In this document: positions 6,440 through 14,696 of the stretch, in pieces
Layout: every line of letters begins with the position of its first letter
Numbering within the stretch: the stretch's first letter is position 1
Made by a program: the position numbers and the translations under genes
Assembly: GCF_900215575.1 (NCBI RefSeq)
Contig: NZ_OBEJ01000002.1
Coordinates: forward strand, 1-64,000
DNA length: 64,000 bases
DNA from: Natronoarchaeum philippinense
Lineage (GTDB): Archaea; Halobacteriota; Halobacteria; Halobacteriales; Natronoarchaeaceae
Direction: 5' to 3'
Notes under the pieces: model-generated
Database searches by the model: none
What the model was told of the DNA's origin: nothing
What the model saw: the letters and a program-made list of their open reading frames with translations, nothing else

Positions 6440-8716
6440 ATGGACGCTTCGGGGGAACTCGCTGTTTTGTATGTCGATGCCGATCGTCGGCAGTCGGTGT
6501 CGACGCTTGCCGACGACGAACGCTTTGAGGTTTCGGCCACTGCCGATACAGCTGCGGCGACAGAGCGGATCGAAGCCAGAGCGGTCCACTGCGTCGTCAC
6601 GTCGCCGTCGCTGGATGGCTGGCTGTCGTTCGCCGAACGGGCCTGTGAGAACGTTCCTGTCGTACTGGTTGGCGCCGAACCCGGTGACATCACCGAGGCG
6701 GGCGACGCCATCGCCGAGCACGTCAGAGCCGACGCCGTCGATCCGGTGGATGTACTCGCACGCCGGATCGAAAGTGCCGTCGTGCCGGCCACCCTGCCGG
6801 CCGGATCGAACGACCAGTTCTATCGGGACCTCGTCCACGAGGCGTCGGACGCCATTTTGGTCGTCGACGAGGCGAGCACGATCCGGTTCGTCAACGATAC
6901 CGTCGAGGAGCTGTTCGGGTACGAGCCCGATCAACTCCGTGGCGAGCCCTTGACGACGCTAATCCCCCAGTCGCTGGAGGAGGACCACAACGAGGGGATG
7001 GACACGTACCTCGAAACGGGCGAGCGGACCATCGACTGGGATTACGTCGAGTTGCCGGGACGACACCGCGACGGCCGGGAGCTTACGCTCGCGATCTCGT
7101 TCGACGAGCACCGCAGAAACGGCGAGCGACTGTTCTCTGGAATCGTCCGGGACGTCACCGAGCGCAACGCCCGCGAGCGTCGGCTTCGGGAGTACAAGCG
7201 GCAGTTCGACGCCGTTTTCGGGGATCCGGACTCGTTTATCATTCTCCTCGACCCCGACGGGATTGTTCGGAAAGCGAACAAGGCCGCACTGGAGTTTGCC
7301 GGCACCGACTTCGCGCAGGTAAACGGCATGCCGTTCTGGAACACGGCTTGGTGGGACCATCCAAGCGCGCCCAGAGAGAAGCTCAAAGAGTGGATCGAGC
7401 GCGCCGCCGACGGCGAGTCGGTTCGCTACGAGTCCACACACCACGCCGCCGATGACGCGACGGTGACGATCGACGGGACGATCCGCCCCGTTACCAACGA
7501 AGATGGGCGCGTCGTCTCGCTGATCGCTCAGGGCAAGGACATTTCCGAACGCAATCGCATCCAACAGGAGCTACAGGCCAGCGAGCGATCGTTGCGGAAG
7601 CTCTACGAGATCACGTCCGATCCCGAGCTTACATTCGAGGAGAAGCTACGGCGCATCCTCGACGTGGGGCGCGAGCGTCTCGGCCTCTCGCTTGGCTTTA
7701 TGACCCGGATCGAAGACGACACTCAGGAGATCGTGACGGTCGAGGGCGAGCACGAACTGCTGCGGGAGGGCGCCACCTCGCCGCTTTCGCAGGCCTACTG
7801 CGAAGCGACTGTCGAGTCAGACGAGGTTATTGGCGCCGCCGACGCCGCCGCGGCGGAGTGGGTCGACGGCGACACCTATGAGCGCTGGGGGCTGTCGTGT
7901 TATCTCGGCGGTAAGATCGAGGTTCACGGAGAGCTGTACGGCACGTTTTGCTTCGCCGACGACGCCACCCGCGAGAAACTCTTTTCGGACTCCGAGCGCA
8001 CGTTCGTCGAGCTGCTCGCACAGTGGGCGAGTCAGGAACTCGAACGCAAGCGCCGGCAGGAACAACTCGAAGCCGCAAACGCGGAACTGGCGGCGACGAA
8101 CCAACGGCTCGAACAGTTCGCCAGCGTCGTCAGCCACGATATCCGCAACCCCCTGACGGTCGCCATGGGCCACCTCGATGCCGCCCAAGAGCGTACCGAC
8201 GACGAGCAACTCGACGAGGTCGAGCGGTCGCTTCGACGGATCGACAACCTGATCGACGACCTGCTGACGTTGGCCCGGCAGGGCGAGTCGGTCGGCGAGA
8301 CCGAGACGGTTGCGCCCGACGCCGTTGCGCGGGACGCTTGGGAGACGGTCGATACTCCCGAGGCCGCGATCGAGGTTAGCGATCCGCCGACAGTGCAGGC
8401 CGACGAATCCCGACTGCGCCAACTGTTCGAGAACCTCTTTCGAAACGCGGTCGAACACGGCCCCGACGACGTGACCGTCCGGGTCGGTGGACTCGACGCT
8501 CGGCGGGGATTCTACGTCGAAGATGACGGGCCCGGAATCCCCGAGGGCGAGCGCGAGCAGGTGTTCGAGCAGGGCCACACGACCGCCCCCGACGGCACTG
8601 GCTTCGGCCTCGCCATCGTCGAACAGGTCGTCGACGCCCACGACTGGACAATCACACTCGGGGAGAGCGAGGCCGGCGGCGCGCGGTTCGAGATCGGCGT
8701 CGAGACGTCGGTCTGA
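6440..8716 (+). CDS. Multidomain sensor histidine kinase (REC-like, PAS, PAS, GAF, HisKA, HATPase)
   Basis: The 758-residue protein starts with a degenerate receiver-like domain (about 1-115). Two PAS domains follow (about 125-245 and 255-375), then a GAF domain (about 390-535). Next is a dimerisation helix with phospho-acceptor His566 in VVSHDIRNPL, then the ATP-binding domain (N box ENLFRNAVEHG; G boxes DDGPGIP and GTGFGLAI). No membrane segment is evident, so it should sense a cytoplasmic signal and autophosphorylate. No dedicated response regulator is adjacent. ATG 6440 is preferred to GTG 6434 two codons earlier. Confidence 0.9.
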   Translation: MDASGELAVLYVDADRRQSVSTLADDERFEVSATADTAAATERIEARAVHCVVTSPSLDGWLSFAERACENVPVVLVGAEPGDITEAGDAIAEHVRADAVDPVDVLARRIESAVVPATLPAGSNDQFYRDLVHEASDAILVVDEASTIRFVNDTVEELFGYEPDQLRGEPLTTLIPQSLEEDHNEGMDTYLETGERTIDWDYVELPGRHRDGRELTLAISFDEHRRNGERLFSGIVRDVTERNARERRLREYKRQFDAVFGDPDSFIILLDPDGIVRKANKAALEFAGTDFAQVNGMPFWNTAWWDHPSAPREKLKEWIERAADGESVRYESTHHAADDATVTIDGTIRPVTNEDGRVVSLIAQGKDISERNRIQQELQASERSLRKLYEITSDPELTFEEKLRRILDVGRERLGLSLGFMTRIEDDTQEIVTVEGEHELLREGATSPLSQAYCEATVESDEVIGAADAAAAEWVDGDTYERWGLSCYLGGKIEVHGELYGTFCFADDATREKLFSDSERTFVELLAQWASQELERKRRQEQLEAANAELAATNQRLEQFASVVSHDIRNPLTVAMGHLDAAQERTDDEQLDEVERSLRRIDNLIDDLLTLARQGESVGETETVAPDAVARDAWETVDTPEAAIEVSDPPTVQADESRLRQLFENLFRNAVEHGPDDVTVRVGGLDARRGFYVEDDGPGIPEGEREQVFEQGHTTAPDGTGFGLAIVEQVVDAHDWTITLGESEAGGARFEIGVETSV

Positions 8717-8722
8717 CTCCAG

Positions 8723-9121
8723 TCAGTCGTCGGCCGGCTGGAACCGGTCGCTGGACTGCGGGTCGATCACGAACTGCTCGACGCCGTCCTCGCTCCGAAG
8801 GCGAGCCAGCCAGCGCTTGAGATCGGCGCCAAACAGCGCGAGTCCCCGGACGACTCGTTGTCCGACTCCGCCGCCCGACAGCGGCGACCGCGGCGATCGA
8901 AGCGCGGCGATCAGCGTCCACATCGTGCAGGTGGCCGCGGCGCCAAGCGCCGAGAACGTCATCCCGAGGGTGAGGAAGGTCATCGAGTAGACGCCGCCGA
9001 CGAGCATCGAGGGCAGGCTCGTGGCCAGTGGCACCCGCGCGCTGGTGTCCCGGATCGTCGGCGCTAAAAACAGCACCGACAGCGAACTACCGGCCATGAA
9101 GACGAAGTCCTGCCACATCAC
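8723..9121 (-). CDS. Small membrane protein of unknown function
   Basis: The 132-residue product has two to three hydrophobic stretches in its first 75 residues (around LSVLFLAP, SMLVGGVYSMTFLTLGM and ALGAAATCTMWTLIAAL). A charged cytoplasmic-looking tail with RLRSEDGVEQFVIDP follows. I recognise no family beyond a haloarchaeal conserved membrane protein. It is convergent with the histidine kinase gene, 6 bases apart. Starts at 9121 or 9118 are both possible (MM). Confidence 0.65.
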   Translation of the reverse strand: MMWQDFVFMAGSSLSVLFLAPTIRDTSARVPLATSLPSMLVGGVYSMTFLTLGMTFSALGAAATCTMWTLIAALRSPRSPLSGGGVGQRVVRGLALFGADLKRWLARLRSEDGVEQFVIDPQSSDRFQPADD

Positions 9122-9538
9122 TCCCTGATCACTCCCGTTTCGAACTGAATGAGATCGTTCACACGCACCTATACCGGCGGTAGCTGGAAGTTTCGAGCGG
9201 CTATTTCGTTGGGGGCCGCCCCGTCTCGGGGGCTATTCTGATTCATATGCGAGAGCGAGACAGACTGTCACGCCGCCCGACTGCGTCGGGGTAATCTCGG
9301 GTTGTGCGCGCGACGCGATGACCGGTCGGCGAGCATCGACGGGCAGCGTGTGCGGACGAGCATCGCTCGACGCCGCCGATCGTCGAGCGGTGCTAGGCCT
9401 CACTTTCGAGCCAGTTCGGCGAGGATGGCCGAGCGTACTTCGGGAGAACGCCCACGGCGCCTGTGCAGCCGTCGGCGTCCTCGGCCGTTTTGCCGCCGTG
9501 GGGCAAAACCTAACCCGGTGCCCGCCATCGAATCGGGT
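9122..9538. other. Gene-poor interval with one hairpin near its right end
   Basis: No convincing gene is seen in these 417 bases. A short minus-strand frame ending at 9400 translates to a plausible helical C-terminus (PEVRSAILAELARK) but has no good start or body. An inverted repeat GTTTTGCC/GGCAAAAC (9487-9494 and 9502-9509) lies 30 bases before the aminopeptidase start, in the position of its core promoter. Confidence 0.5.
9487..9509 (+). promoter_or_regulatory. Inverted repeat at the aminopeptidase promoter
   Basis: GTTTTGCC and GGCAAAAC form perfect 8-base arms separated by 7 bases. The repeat ends 29 bases upstream of ATG 9539, so a protein bound here would touch the expected TATA/BFE position of a leaderless transcript. 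Confidence 0.45.
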
Positions 9539-10492
9539 ATGGCAAACCTCCGCGACGCCGCCGAGACGGCGGTACGCCAGTGTCTCGATCTCTCGGCCGA
9601 CGAGTCGTGCGTGATCGTCACCGACGACAAACGCGAGCCCATCGGCGAGGCGCTGTACGACGTGGCCAGCGAGATCGACGACGGCGCGACGATTCTCCGG
9701 TATCCCCCGGGCGACCAGCACGGCGAGGAGCCGCCCGCGCCGGTCGCCGCCGCGATGGCCGACGCCGACGCCTTTCTCGCACCGACGACGAAAAGCATCA
9801 GTCACACGCGCGCTCGGGGCGACGCCTGCGACGCCGGCGCCCGCGGCGCGACGCTGCCCGGCATCACCGAGAACGTGTTCACCGCCGGGTTGGACGCCGA
9901 CTACGAGTCGATCGCCGCCGAGTCCGATCGGATGCTCGGCCTCGTCGACGACGCCGAGGAGATCCGGGTGACGACGCCGGCCGGCACCGACATCACCTTC
10001 GGCATCGGCGCCCGGGAGTGGCACACCGACACCGGGATGGTCCACGACGCGGGCGACTTCTCGAACCTGCCCGCCGGCGAGGTGTTCGTCAGTCCCGAGA
10101 CGGCCGACGGCCGGTTCGTCGTCGACGGCACGATGCGACCCCACGGCCTGCTCGAGGACGGGCAGACGCTCAGTTTCGAGGTCGAGGACGGCTTCGTCAC
10201 CGACATCTCCGACGACGAGATCCGCGAGCAGGTCGAGACCGCAGCCGAGGAAGTCGGTCGAGACGCGTACAACCTCGCGGAACTGGGCATCGGCACGAAT
10301 CTCGCGGTCGAAGAACTCGTAGGATCGGTCCTGCTCGACGAGAAAGCCGGCGGGACGGTTCACATCGCCATCGGCGACGACGCCGGTATCGGCGGCGACA
10401 CCGACGCTCCCTTGCATCTCGACGGCATCCTACGCGAGCCGACGGTCGAAGTCGACGGCGAGGAAATCGAACTGCCGACTGTCGGTCAGTAG
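9539..10492 (+). CDS. M29-like aminopeptidase (AmpS/leucyl aminopeptidase family)
   Basis: The 317-residue protein carries the conserved C-terminal block of the AmpS/M29-like family: AELGIGTN, then DEK..GTVHIAIGDD..IGG, then PLHLDGILREP. Members are metal-dependent exopeptidases, usually with Glu/His/Asp ligands in these segments. This protein is shorter than typical bacterial M29 enzymes (about 400 residues) but normal for the haloarchaeal version. ATG 9539 gives the family-like opening; upstream in-frame sequence is not conserved-looking. Confidence 0.75.
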   Translation: MANLRDAAETAVRQCLDLSADESCVIVTDDKREPIGEALYDVASEIDDGATILRYPPGDQHGEEPPAPVAAAMADADAFLAPTTKSISHTRARGDACDAGARGATLPGITENVFTAGLDADYESIAAESDRMLGLVDDAEEIRVTTPAGTDITFGIGAREWHTDTGMVHDAGDFSNLPAGEVFVSPETADGRFVVDGTMRPHGLLEDGQTLSFEVEDGFVTDISDDEIREQVETAAEEVGRDAYNLAELGIGTNLAVEELVGSVLLDEKAGGTVHIAIGDDAGIGGDTDAPLHLDGILREPTVEVDGEEIELPTVGQ

Positions 10493-10569
10493 CTTCGGCA
10501 CCGTCCGGGACGCCGATGGGGCACCTGCGTCGGCGTCTCGAATCTATTCTTCGGGTGTCATCTCCCGAT

Positions 10570-10590
10570 CTGCGTTGATTTTTTGTGCAT
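10570..10590 (+). terminator. T-rich termination site after the aminopeptidase gene
   Basis: A run of six T (GATTTTTTG) lies about 85 bases after the aminopeptidase stop and just before the next promoter. Archaeal intrinsic termination needs mainly a U-tract, so this is a reasonable but unproven terminator. Confidence 0.35.
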
Positions 10591-10611
10591 CAAACGCGTA
10601 TTCCTACCCGT

Positions 10612-10785
10612 ATGGGATTCGGTAGCTACGACGAATCCGAACAGGAAAACCAAGATTTTGACGCTGATATCGACGGCGACAGCGTCGATTCGTCGGAAAA
10701 CGACCACGACGGCGACGTAGAGTACGAGATCGACGCATCGAACGACGAACTTCTCGACCGGTTACAGGACATCAAAGAGGAGTGA
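10612..10785 (+). CDS. Small acidic haloarchaeal protein (DUF5786-like)
   Basis: This 57-residue acidic protein opens MGFGSYDESEQENQ and ends in a predicted helix [11 protein letters not shown]. The opening is what I recall for DUF5786; the family name is from memory. The stop codon overlaps the GTG of the DUF99 gene, so the two are translationally coupled. Nothing indicates an enzymatic role. Confidence 0.75.
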   Translation: MGFGSYDESEQENQDFDADIDGDSVDSSENDHDGDVEYEIDASNDELLDRLQDIKEE

Positions 10786-11378
10786 AGCCCGGCACGCGGG
10801 CGCTCGGCGTCGCTGAATCGTACGACGGGTCGGACGAGGCGACCGACTCGACGCTCGCCGGCGCGGTCGTGCGCGCGGACCGCGTCGTCGACGGCGTCGG
10901 GTTCGAGCGCTGCACCGTCGGCGGCACGGACGCCACCGAGAGCGTCCGCGCACTGACCGACCGGCTCGCGCGCGAGGACGTTCGCTACGTTTTTCTTGCC
11001 GGCATCGCGCTGGCGTGGTACAACGTCGCCGATCTCCACGGCGTCTACGAGGTGGTCGAGCGACCGGTGCTGTCGGTGTCGTTCGAGGAGAGCACGGGAC
11101 TGGATGACGCCATCGCCGCAGCGTTCGACGGCGCCGAGCGCGAGCGTCGGCTGGCGATCTACCGCGACCAGCCGCCGCGTCACCGCGTCGCCGTCGACGG
11201 CGACGACGTGTACGTCCGCTGGGTCGGCACCGACGAAGACACCGCTCGGCGGGTCGTACGCGAGTTCACGCCGGCGGGCGGTCGCCCCGAACCGCTCCGC
11301 GTAGCTCGGCTGGCCGCGCGGGCCGGCCACGAGTACCGGTGTGGCGACGGGTCGGGCCGGGAAACCCGAAAAGGGTAG
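10782..11378 (+). CDS. DUF99 family protein (endonuclease V-like fold)
   Basis: The 198-residue product has the DUF99/UPF0215 pattern: an ALGVAES start, [14 protein letters not shown], the CTVGGTDAT motif, and a later strand [15 protein letters not shown]. The family is archaeal and distantly related to endonuclease V, but its biochemical role is unproven. The GTG start overlaps the stop of the preceding small gene by four bases. Confidence 0.8.
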   Translation: MKPGTRALGVAESYDGSDEATDSTLAGAVVRADRVVDGVGFERCTVGGTDATESVRALTDRLAREDVRYVFLAGIALAWYNVADLHGVYEVVERPVLSVSFEESTGLDDAIAAAFDGAERERRLAIYRDQPPRHRVAVDGDDVYVRWVGTDEDTARRVVREFTPAGGRPEPLRVARLAARAGHEYRCGDGSGRETRKG

Positions 11379-11402
11379 TACCGCGAGCGCGCTCGACCGA
11401 GT

Positions 11403-11996
11403 ATGGGCGAGATGGACGGGCTGTCGGTGACCGCCTGCGAGCGCTGTCCCGAACTCTGCGAGTCGCGCAGCCGCATCGTCAACGGCGTCGGACCCGACGA
11501 CGCCGATCTCGTGTTCGTCGGCGAGGCGCCCGGCGCCACAGAAGACGAGCGCGGCGAGCCGTTCGTCGGCCGAAGCGGCGACGTGTTAGACGACGCGCTC
11601 CGGGACGCCGGACTCGCGCGGGCCGACATCCGCATCACCAACTGCGTGCGTTGTCGGCCGCCGGACAACCGCGACCCGACCGACGAGGAGCTCTCGAACT
11701 GTCGGGAGTATCTCGAACGGGAACTCGACTTGCTCGATCCCGAGGTGATCGTCACGCTTGGCAAAGTCCCCAGCGAACACCTGCTCGAACGCGATCTGGC
11801 GGTCACGAAGGTCGCCGGCAGCGTCGAGGAGACCCGGATCGCCGGGACGCCCCGTCGTGTGTTGGTCAGCGTCCACCCCGCCGCGACGCTGTACGATCCC
11901 GGCCAGCGCGAGACGTTCGCGGAGACCATCGCAACCGCTGCCGACCTCTCGGGCGTCGACACCGGCGACGGGCAGGCCCGCCTCGGGGACTTCTAG
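11403..11996 (+). CDS. Uracil-DNA glycosylase, family 4-like
   Basis: This 197-residue protein has the iron-sulfur UDG pattern: cysteines in CERCPELC near residue 13 and in NCVRCRPP with a later Cys in LSNCREYL. It also has motif [21 protein letters not shown] and motif B SVHPAA. It removes uracil from DNA to start base-excision repair, which suits a GC-rich genome prone to cytosine deamination. The stop codon overlaps by four bases the stop of the convergent small gene at 11993-12154. Confidence 0.9.
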   Translation: MGEMDGLSVTACERCPELCESRSRIVNGVGPDDADLVFVGEAPGATEDERGEPFVGRSGDVLDDALRDAGLARADIRITNCVRCRPPDNRDPTDEELSNCREYLERELDLLDPEVIVTLGKVPSEHLLERDLAVTKVAGSVEETRIAGTPRRVLVSVHPAATLYDPGQRETFAETIATAADLSGVDTGDGQARLGDF

Positions 11997-12154
11997 CCGA
12001 CTTCGATCGCGTAGTCCGAGCGTATCCACGCGTCGCCGTCGTCGCGGTCGTAGACGACGACCGACCCGTCCTCGATCTCGAGCGCGCCGTACCGGGGCAC
12101 GCCTCCGAACGTTCCGTCCTCGATCGCGTTTTCGTACCGATCCGATGAGAACAT
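11993..12154 (-). CDS. 53-residue haloarchaeal protein (DUF7331-like)
   Basis: Reading the minus strand from ATG 12154 gives 53 residues, with a central block FGGVPRYGALEIEDG and a late DAWIRSDYA segment, ending in Gly before TAG. The compact beta-rich, acidic pattern matches a small conserved haloarchaeal family that I recall as DUF7331; the name is uncertain. It has no known function. It ends inside the last codons of the uracil-DNA glycosylase gene (tail-to-tail overlap CTAG). Confidence 0.65.
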   Translation of the reverse strand: MFSSDRYENAIEDGTFGGVPRYGALEIEDGSVVVYDRDDGDAWIRSDYAIEVG

Positions 12155-12290
12155 GCGTCAGTGCTAGCGCGTCGATGGGCATAAGCGCGCTACCAATCTG
12201 TCGTGGTTCTCCACGTGCTAGCTCGTCGCGCGGCCGGCGACTGTCACGCGAAGCGGAAGGAACTTCCCAGCGGTGGCCCTACGTCGGGGT

Positions 12291-12956
12291 ATGAGCCAGC
12301 AGACCGAACCGGACGACGCCGCGGCGTCGGCGTCGATCGTCGTCGTCGACTACGGCCTCGGGAACCTCCGCAGCGTGACCCGCGGGCTCGAACGCGCCGG
12401 CGCGGACGTCGAGATCACCGACGATCCCGACGCGTTCGAGGCGGCCGACGGCATCGTCCTACCGGGCGTCGGCGCGTTCCGCGAAGGCGTCGAGAACGCC
12501 GGCCCCTACCGCGAGGCGCTCGACGACGCCGCCGAGCGCGGCCAGCCGCTCTTTGGCATCTGTCTGGGGATGCAGATGCTGCTGACCGACAGCGAGGAAG
12601 CCGACCACGCCGGCGAGGGCGAGGTGACGGGACTGGATCTGATCCCGGGCACGAACGTCCGCTTCGATCAGGGCCAGAAGGTGCCCCAGATGGGCTGGAA
12701 CGAGCTGAACGTCGAGCGCGACCACCCGCTCGTCGACGGCGTCGACGGCGAGCACGCCTACTTCGTCCACTCGTACTACGCCGAGCCCGACGACGAGGAC
12801 GCCGTCGTCGCCACGACCGACTACGGCGTCTCGTTCCCCAGCATCGTCGCCAACGAGGCCGGCAACGTGTTCGGCACTCAGTTCCACCCGGAGAAAAGCG
12901 GCGAGACGGGCCTGCAGATTCTTCGGAACTTCGTCGCAATCTGTGCCGAGGAGTGA
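12291..12956 (+). CDS. hisH: Imidazole glycerol phosphate synthase, glutaminase subunit
   Basis: HisH (221 residues) is a class I glutamine amidotransferase. It has the opening VVVDYGLGNLRSV, the nucleophile elbow GICLGMQ with the catalytic Cys, and the QFHPEKSG segment supplying His and Glu. It feeds ammonia to HisF in histidine synthesis. HisF is not in the window; HisE lies 28 kb away, so the his genes are scattered as is usual in haloarchaea. The last 11 codons start a 156-bp tandem repeat running to 13270. Confidence 0.95.
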   Translation: MSQQTEPDDAAASASIVVVDYGLGNLRSVTRGLERAGADVEITDDPDAFEAADGIVLPGVGAFREGVENAGPYREALDDAAERGQPLFGICLGMQMLLTDSEEADHAGEGEVTGLDLIPGTNVRFDQGQKVPQMGWNELNVERDHPLVDGVDGEHAYFVHSYYAEPDDEDAVVATTDYGVSFPSIVANEAGNVFGTQFHPEKSGETGLQILRNFVAICAEE

Positions 12957-13270
12957 GGTAATTCGACGGCAGCGCCGTCGGTTCACACCGAGCGAACGCA
13001 GTGAGCGAGGGGGCTTTTTCGCCCACGTTTTTCGAGGAGTGGTCGCCGGTGGCGACCCGACGAAGAAAAAGGTGGCTTCCGGAACTTCGTCGCAATCTGT
13101 GCCGAGGAGTGAGGTAATTCGACGGCAGCGCCGTCGGTTCACACCGAGCGAACGCAGTGAGCGAGGGGGCTTTTTCGCCCACGTTTTTCGAGGAGTGGTC
13201 GCCGGTGGCGACCCGACGAAGAAAAAGGTGGCTTCCGGAACTTCGTCGCAATCTGTGCCGAGGAGTGAGG
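12924..13270. repeat. 156-bp tandem repeat containing the hisH 3' end
   Basis: Units begin at 12924, 13080 and 13236 (exact period 156). The first two are complete and appear identical; the third is a 35-bp partial. Each starts with the last codons of hisH plus the stop. The complete units then carry a hairpin (CGACGGC/GCCGTCG at 12964-12980 in unit 1) and two T-runs (GCTTTTTCGCC, CGTTTTTCGAG). The repeat thus multiplies the hisH tail together with its probable terminator. Because 156 is divisible by 3, long spurious open frames cross the array. Confidence 0.97.
12964..13040 (+). terminator. Probable hisH transcription terminator (first of two copies)
   Basis: A perfect 7-bp hairpin (12964-12970 with 12974-12980, loop AGC) is followed by T5 tracts at about 13013 and 13029. 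The same arrangement recurs 156 bases downstream as part of the tandem repeat. Confidence 0.5.
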
Positions 13271-13307
13271 AGCATTCGACGGCCACCGGAGCCAAAACGG
13301 CCGTCAC

Positions 13308-13538
13308 TCAATCCATCGCGATGTAGGTTTGGGTGTCCTCGACGCCGTCGACGCCTTGGATCGCCGTCGCGGCGATGTCTTTGACTTCCGCGGGTGTCTC
13401 CACGTCGACCTTTGCGATGATGTCGACATCGCCGGCCACGATGCGGGCGTGTTCGACGCCGTCGATCGACTCGACATCGCTCCGAAGACGGTCGGCTTCG
13501 CCGGTGTTGGCCTTGATCATCACGTAGGCGATCACCAT
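13308..13538 (-). CDS. Stand-alone Lrp/AsnC RAM-domain protein
   Basis: This 76-residue protein consists only of the ligand-binding RAM domain of Lrp/AsnC regulators (AYVMIKANTGEADRL...ARIVAGDVDIIAKVDVE...GVEDTQTYIAMD); no DNA-binding helix-turn-helix is present. Stand-alone RAM proteins can sense amino acids or pair with full-length Lrp. It starts two bases after the stop of the TrkA-N gene, so they form an operon. A paralogue of equal length lies on the other side of that gene (14424-14654). Confidence 0.85.
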   Translation of the reverse strand: MVIAYVMIKANTGEADRLRSDVESIDGVEHARIVAGDVDIIAKVDVETPAEVKDIAATAIQGVDGVEDTQTYIAMD

Positions 13539-13540
13539 CG

Positions 13541-14230
13541 TCAGACACCCCCCGCTTGGGCCGCCGCGCGGCTGTTGTCACCGACCAGAATCTGTCGAAC
13601 GTCGTCCAGCACGTCGAAGTCGGCGAGTACGATCAGCCGGTCGCCGGGCTCGATAGACTCGTCGGGCGAGGGAATCTCGACCGGGGCGTCGCGCTTGCCG
13701 AAGGCGAGTACCGTGGCGTCGGCGGGCAGTTGAAGCTCGCTGATGGTGTAGCCCGCCGTCGGCGCTTCGGGCGTGATCGTCAACTCGACGACCTGCAGGT
13801 GCTGTGCGATGTCGGCGATCGCGCGGATATCGCCGCCGAGCATCGCGTTTTTGGCGCCGATCGCGCCGAGGCGTTCGGGGTAGACGATCTCGTCGACCTC
13901 GCCGGCGTACTTGCGGTAGATGCCTTCGCGGTAGTCCTCGTCGATCCGAAGCACGGTCCGGCAGTCGTGGTGGTCGCCGATCAGGCAGGCGGCGAAGTTG
14001 ACGTTGAGATCGCCCGACAGCGCTCCGACGGCGTCGGCATCTCCGACGCCCGCCTCTTCGAGCACCGCTTCGCGCGACCCGTCGCCCTCGATCACGTCAT
14101 AGCCCTGCTCCCGGGCACGATCTGCTTTCGTCGGGTCCTGCTCGATGAGCGTCACCTCGTTGCCCTCCTCGTGCAGTACGCGGGCAGTCCGAAGCCCGAC
14201 TCGTCCAGCACCTATGATAACAAACCGCAT
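13541..14230 (-). CDS. TrkA-N/RCK domain potassium-transport regulatory protein
   Basis: The 229-residue protein has a Rossmann NAD(H)-binding domain (residues 1-120, GAGRVGLRTA) followed by a TrkA-C domain (about 145-225, LQLPADATVLAFGK). Such proteins gate K+ channels or Trk transporters from the cytoplasm. No transporter gene is adjacent. ATG 14230 is chosen because the long upstream extension in the same frame lacks conserved features and the Rossmann strand begins right there. It is co-directional with a RAM-domain gene. Confidence 0.85.
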   Translation of the reverse strand: MRFVIIGAGRVGLRTARVLHEEGNEVTLIEQDPTKADRAREQGYDVIEGDGSREAVLEEAGVGDADAVGALSGDLNVNFAACLIGDHHDCRTVLRIDEDYREGIYRKYAGEVDEIVYPERLGAIGAKNAMLGGDIRAIADIAQHLQVVELTITPEAPTAGYTISELQLPADATVLAFGKRDAPVEIPSPDESIEPGDRLIVLADFDVLDDVRQILVGDNSRAAAQAGGV

Positions 14231-14406
14231 GTTCCTCCGTACGAGATAGACCTTCAATAACTTTGCCCTGCCTCCCTTCGAAATCGCCGTCGCTGACACG
14301 ATCGGCTCCGACAGGCATCGACGACGAAACCCTCGAATCGCCGTGGAGAGGCGCCGAACAGACGACAGCGACGGTTTCACCGTGCAAAGATTTTTGTCGT
14401 GCCACA

Positions 14407-14432
14407 GTGTACCACACAGCAGGATGGTACAC
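14407..14432 (+). promoter_or_regulatory. Inverted repeat over the start of the RAM-domain gene
   Basis: GTGTACC (14407-14413) and GGTACAC (14426-14432) are perfect inverted arms with a 12-base spacer. The right arm overlaps the ATG at 14424. Such a site could serve autoregulation by an Lrp-type protein; this is inference. Confidence 0.4.
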
Positions 14433-14654
14433 GCGTTTATAATGATCAAGACGGCCGCGGGGAAATCAGAAGAACTGCTCGGGTCGATCCGGGACCTCTC
14501 GCAGGTCGCCGAGGCCCACATCGTCGCGGGCGATTACGACATCATCGCCGAGGTCGACGTGGGTGAGGTGTACCAAGTGCTCGAAACGGCCTCCTCGGGC
14601 GTCCGCGGACTCGGTGGCGTCACGGACACGAAAACGTACGTCTCGCTGGACTAA
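14424..14654 (+). CDS. Stand-alone Lrp/AsnC RAM-domain protein (second copy)
   Basis: The 76-residue RAM-only protein (FIMIKTAAGKSEELL...HIVAGDYDIIAEVDV...GVTDTKTYVSLD) is a paralogue of the one at 13308-13538. It is transcribed away from the TrkA-N gene across a 193-base intergenic region. It has no DNA-binding domain, so it probably senses a small molecule or modulates another regulator. ATG 14424 gives exactly the RAM domain length. Confidence 0.85.
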   Translation: MVHAFIMIKTAAGKSEELLGSIRDLSQVAEAHIVAGDYDIIAEVDVGEVYQVLETASSGVRGLGGVTDTKTYVSLD

Positions 14655-14696
14655 TACCAGAGTTCCTGCTCGGTGTGTCGCCGCCGGACGCCGACG

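Noticed and set aside
9318-9614. A 98-codon frame before the aminopeptidase
   Set aside because: Arg-rich, overlaps the aminopeptidase start in another frame, and has no family-like features.
12924-13270. CRISPR-like array
   Set aside because: The repeat unit is 156 bp with no unique spacers, and it begins inside hisH.
12415-13581. A 388-codon minus-strand open frame through hisH and the repeat
   Set aside because: It is antisense to hisH, includes the 156-bp repeat (a multiple of 3, hence open), and is Arg-rich, unlike acidic haloarchaeal proteins.
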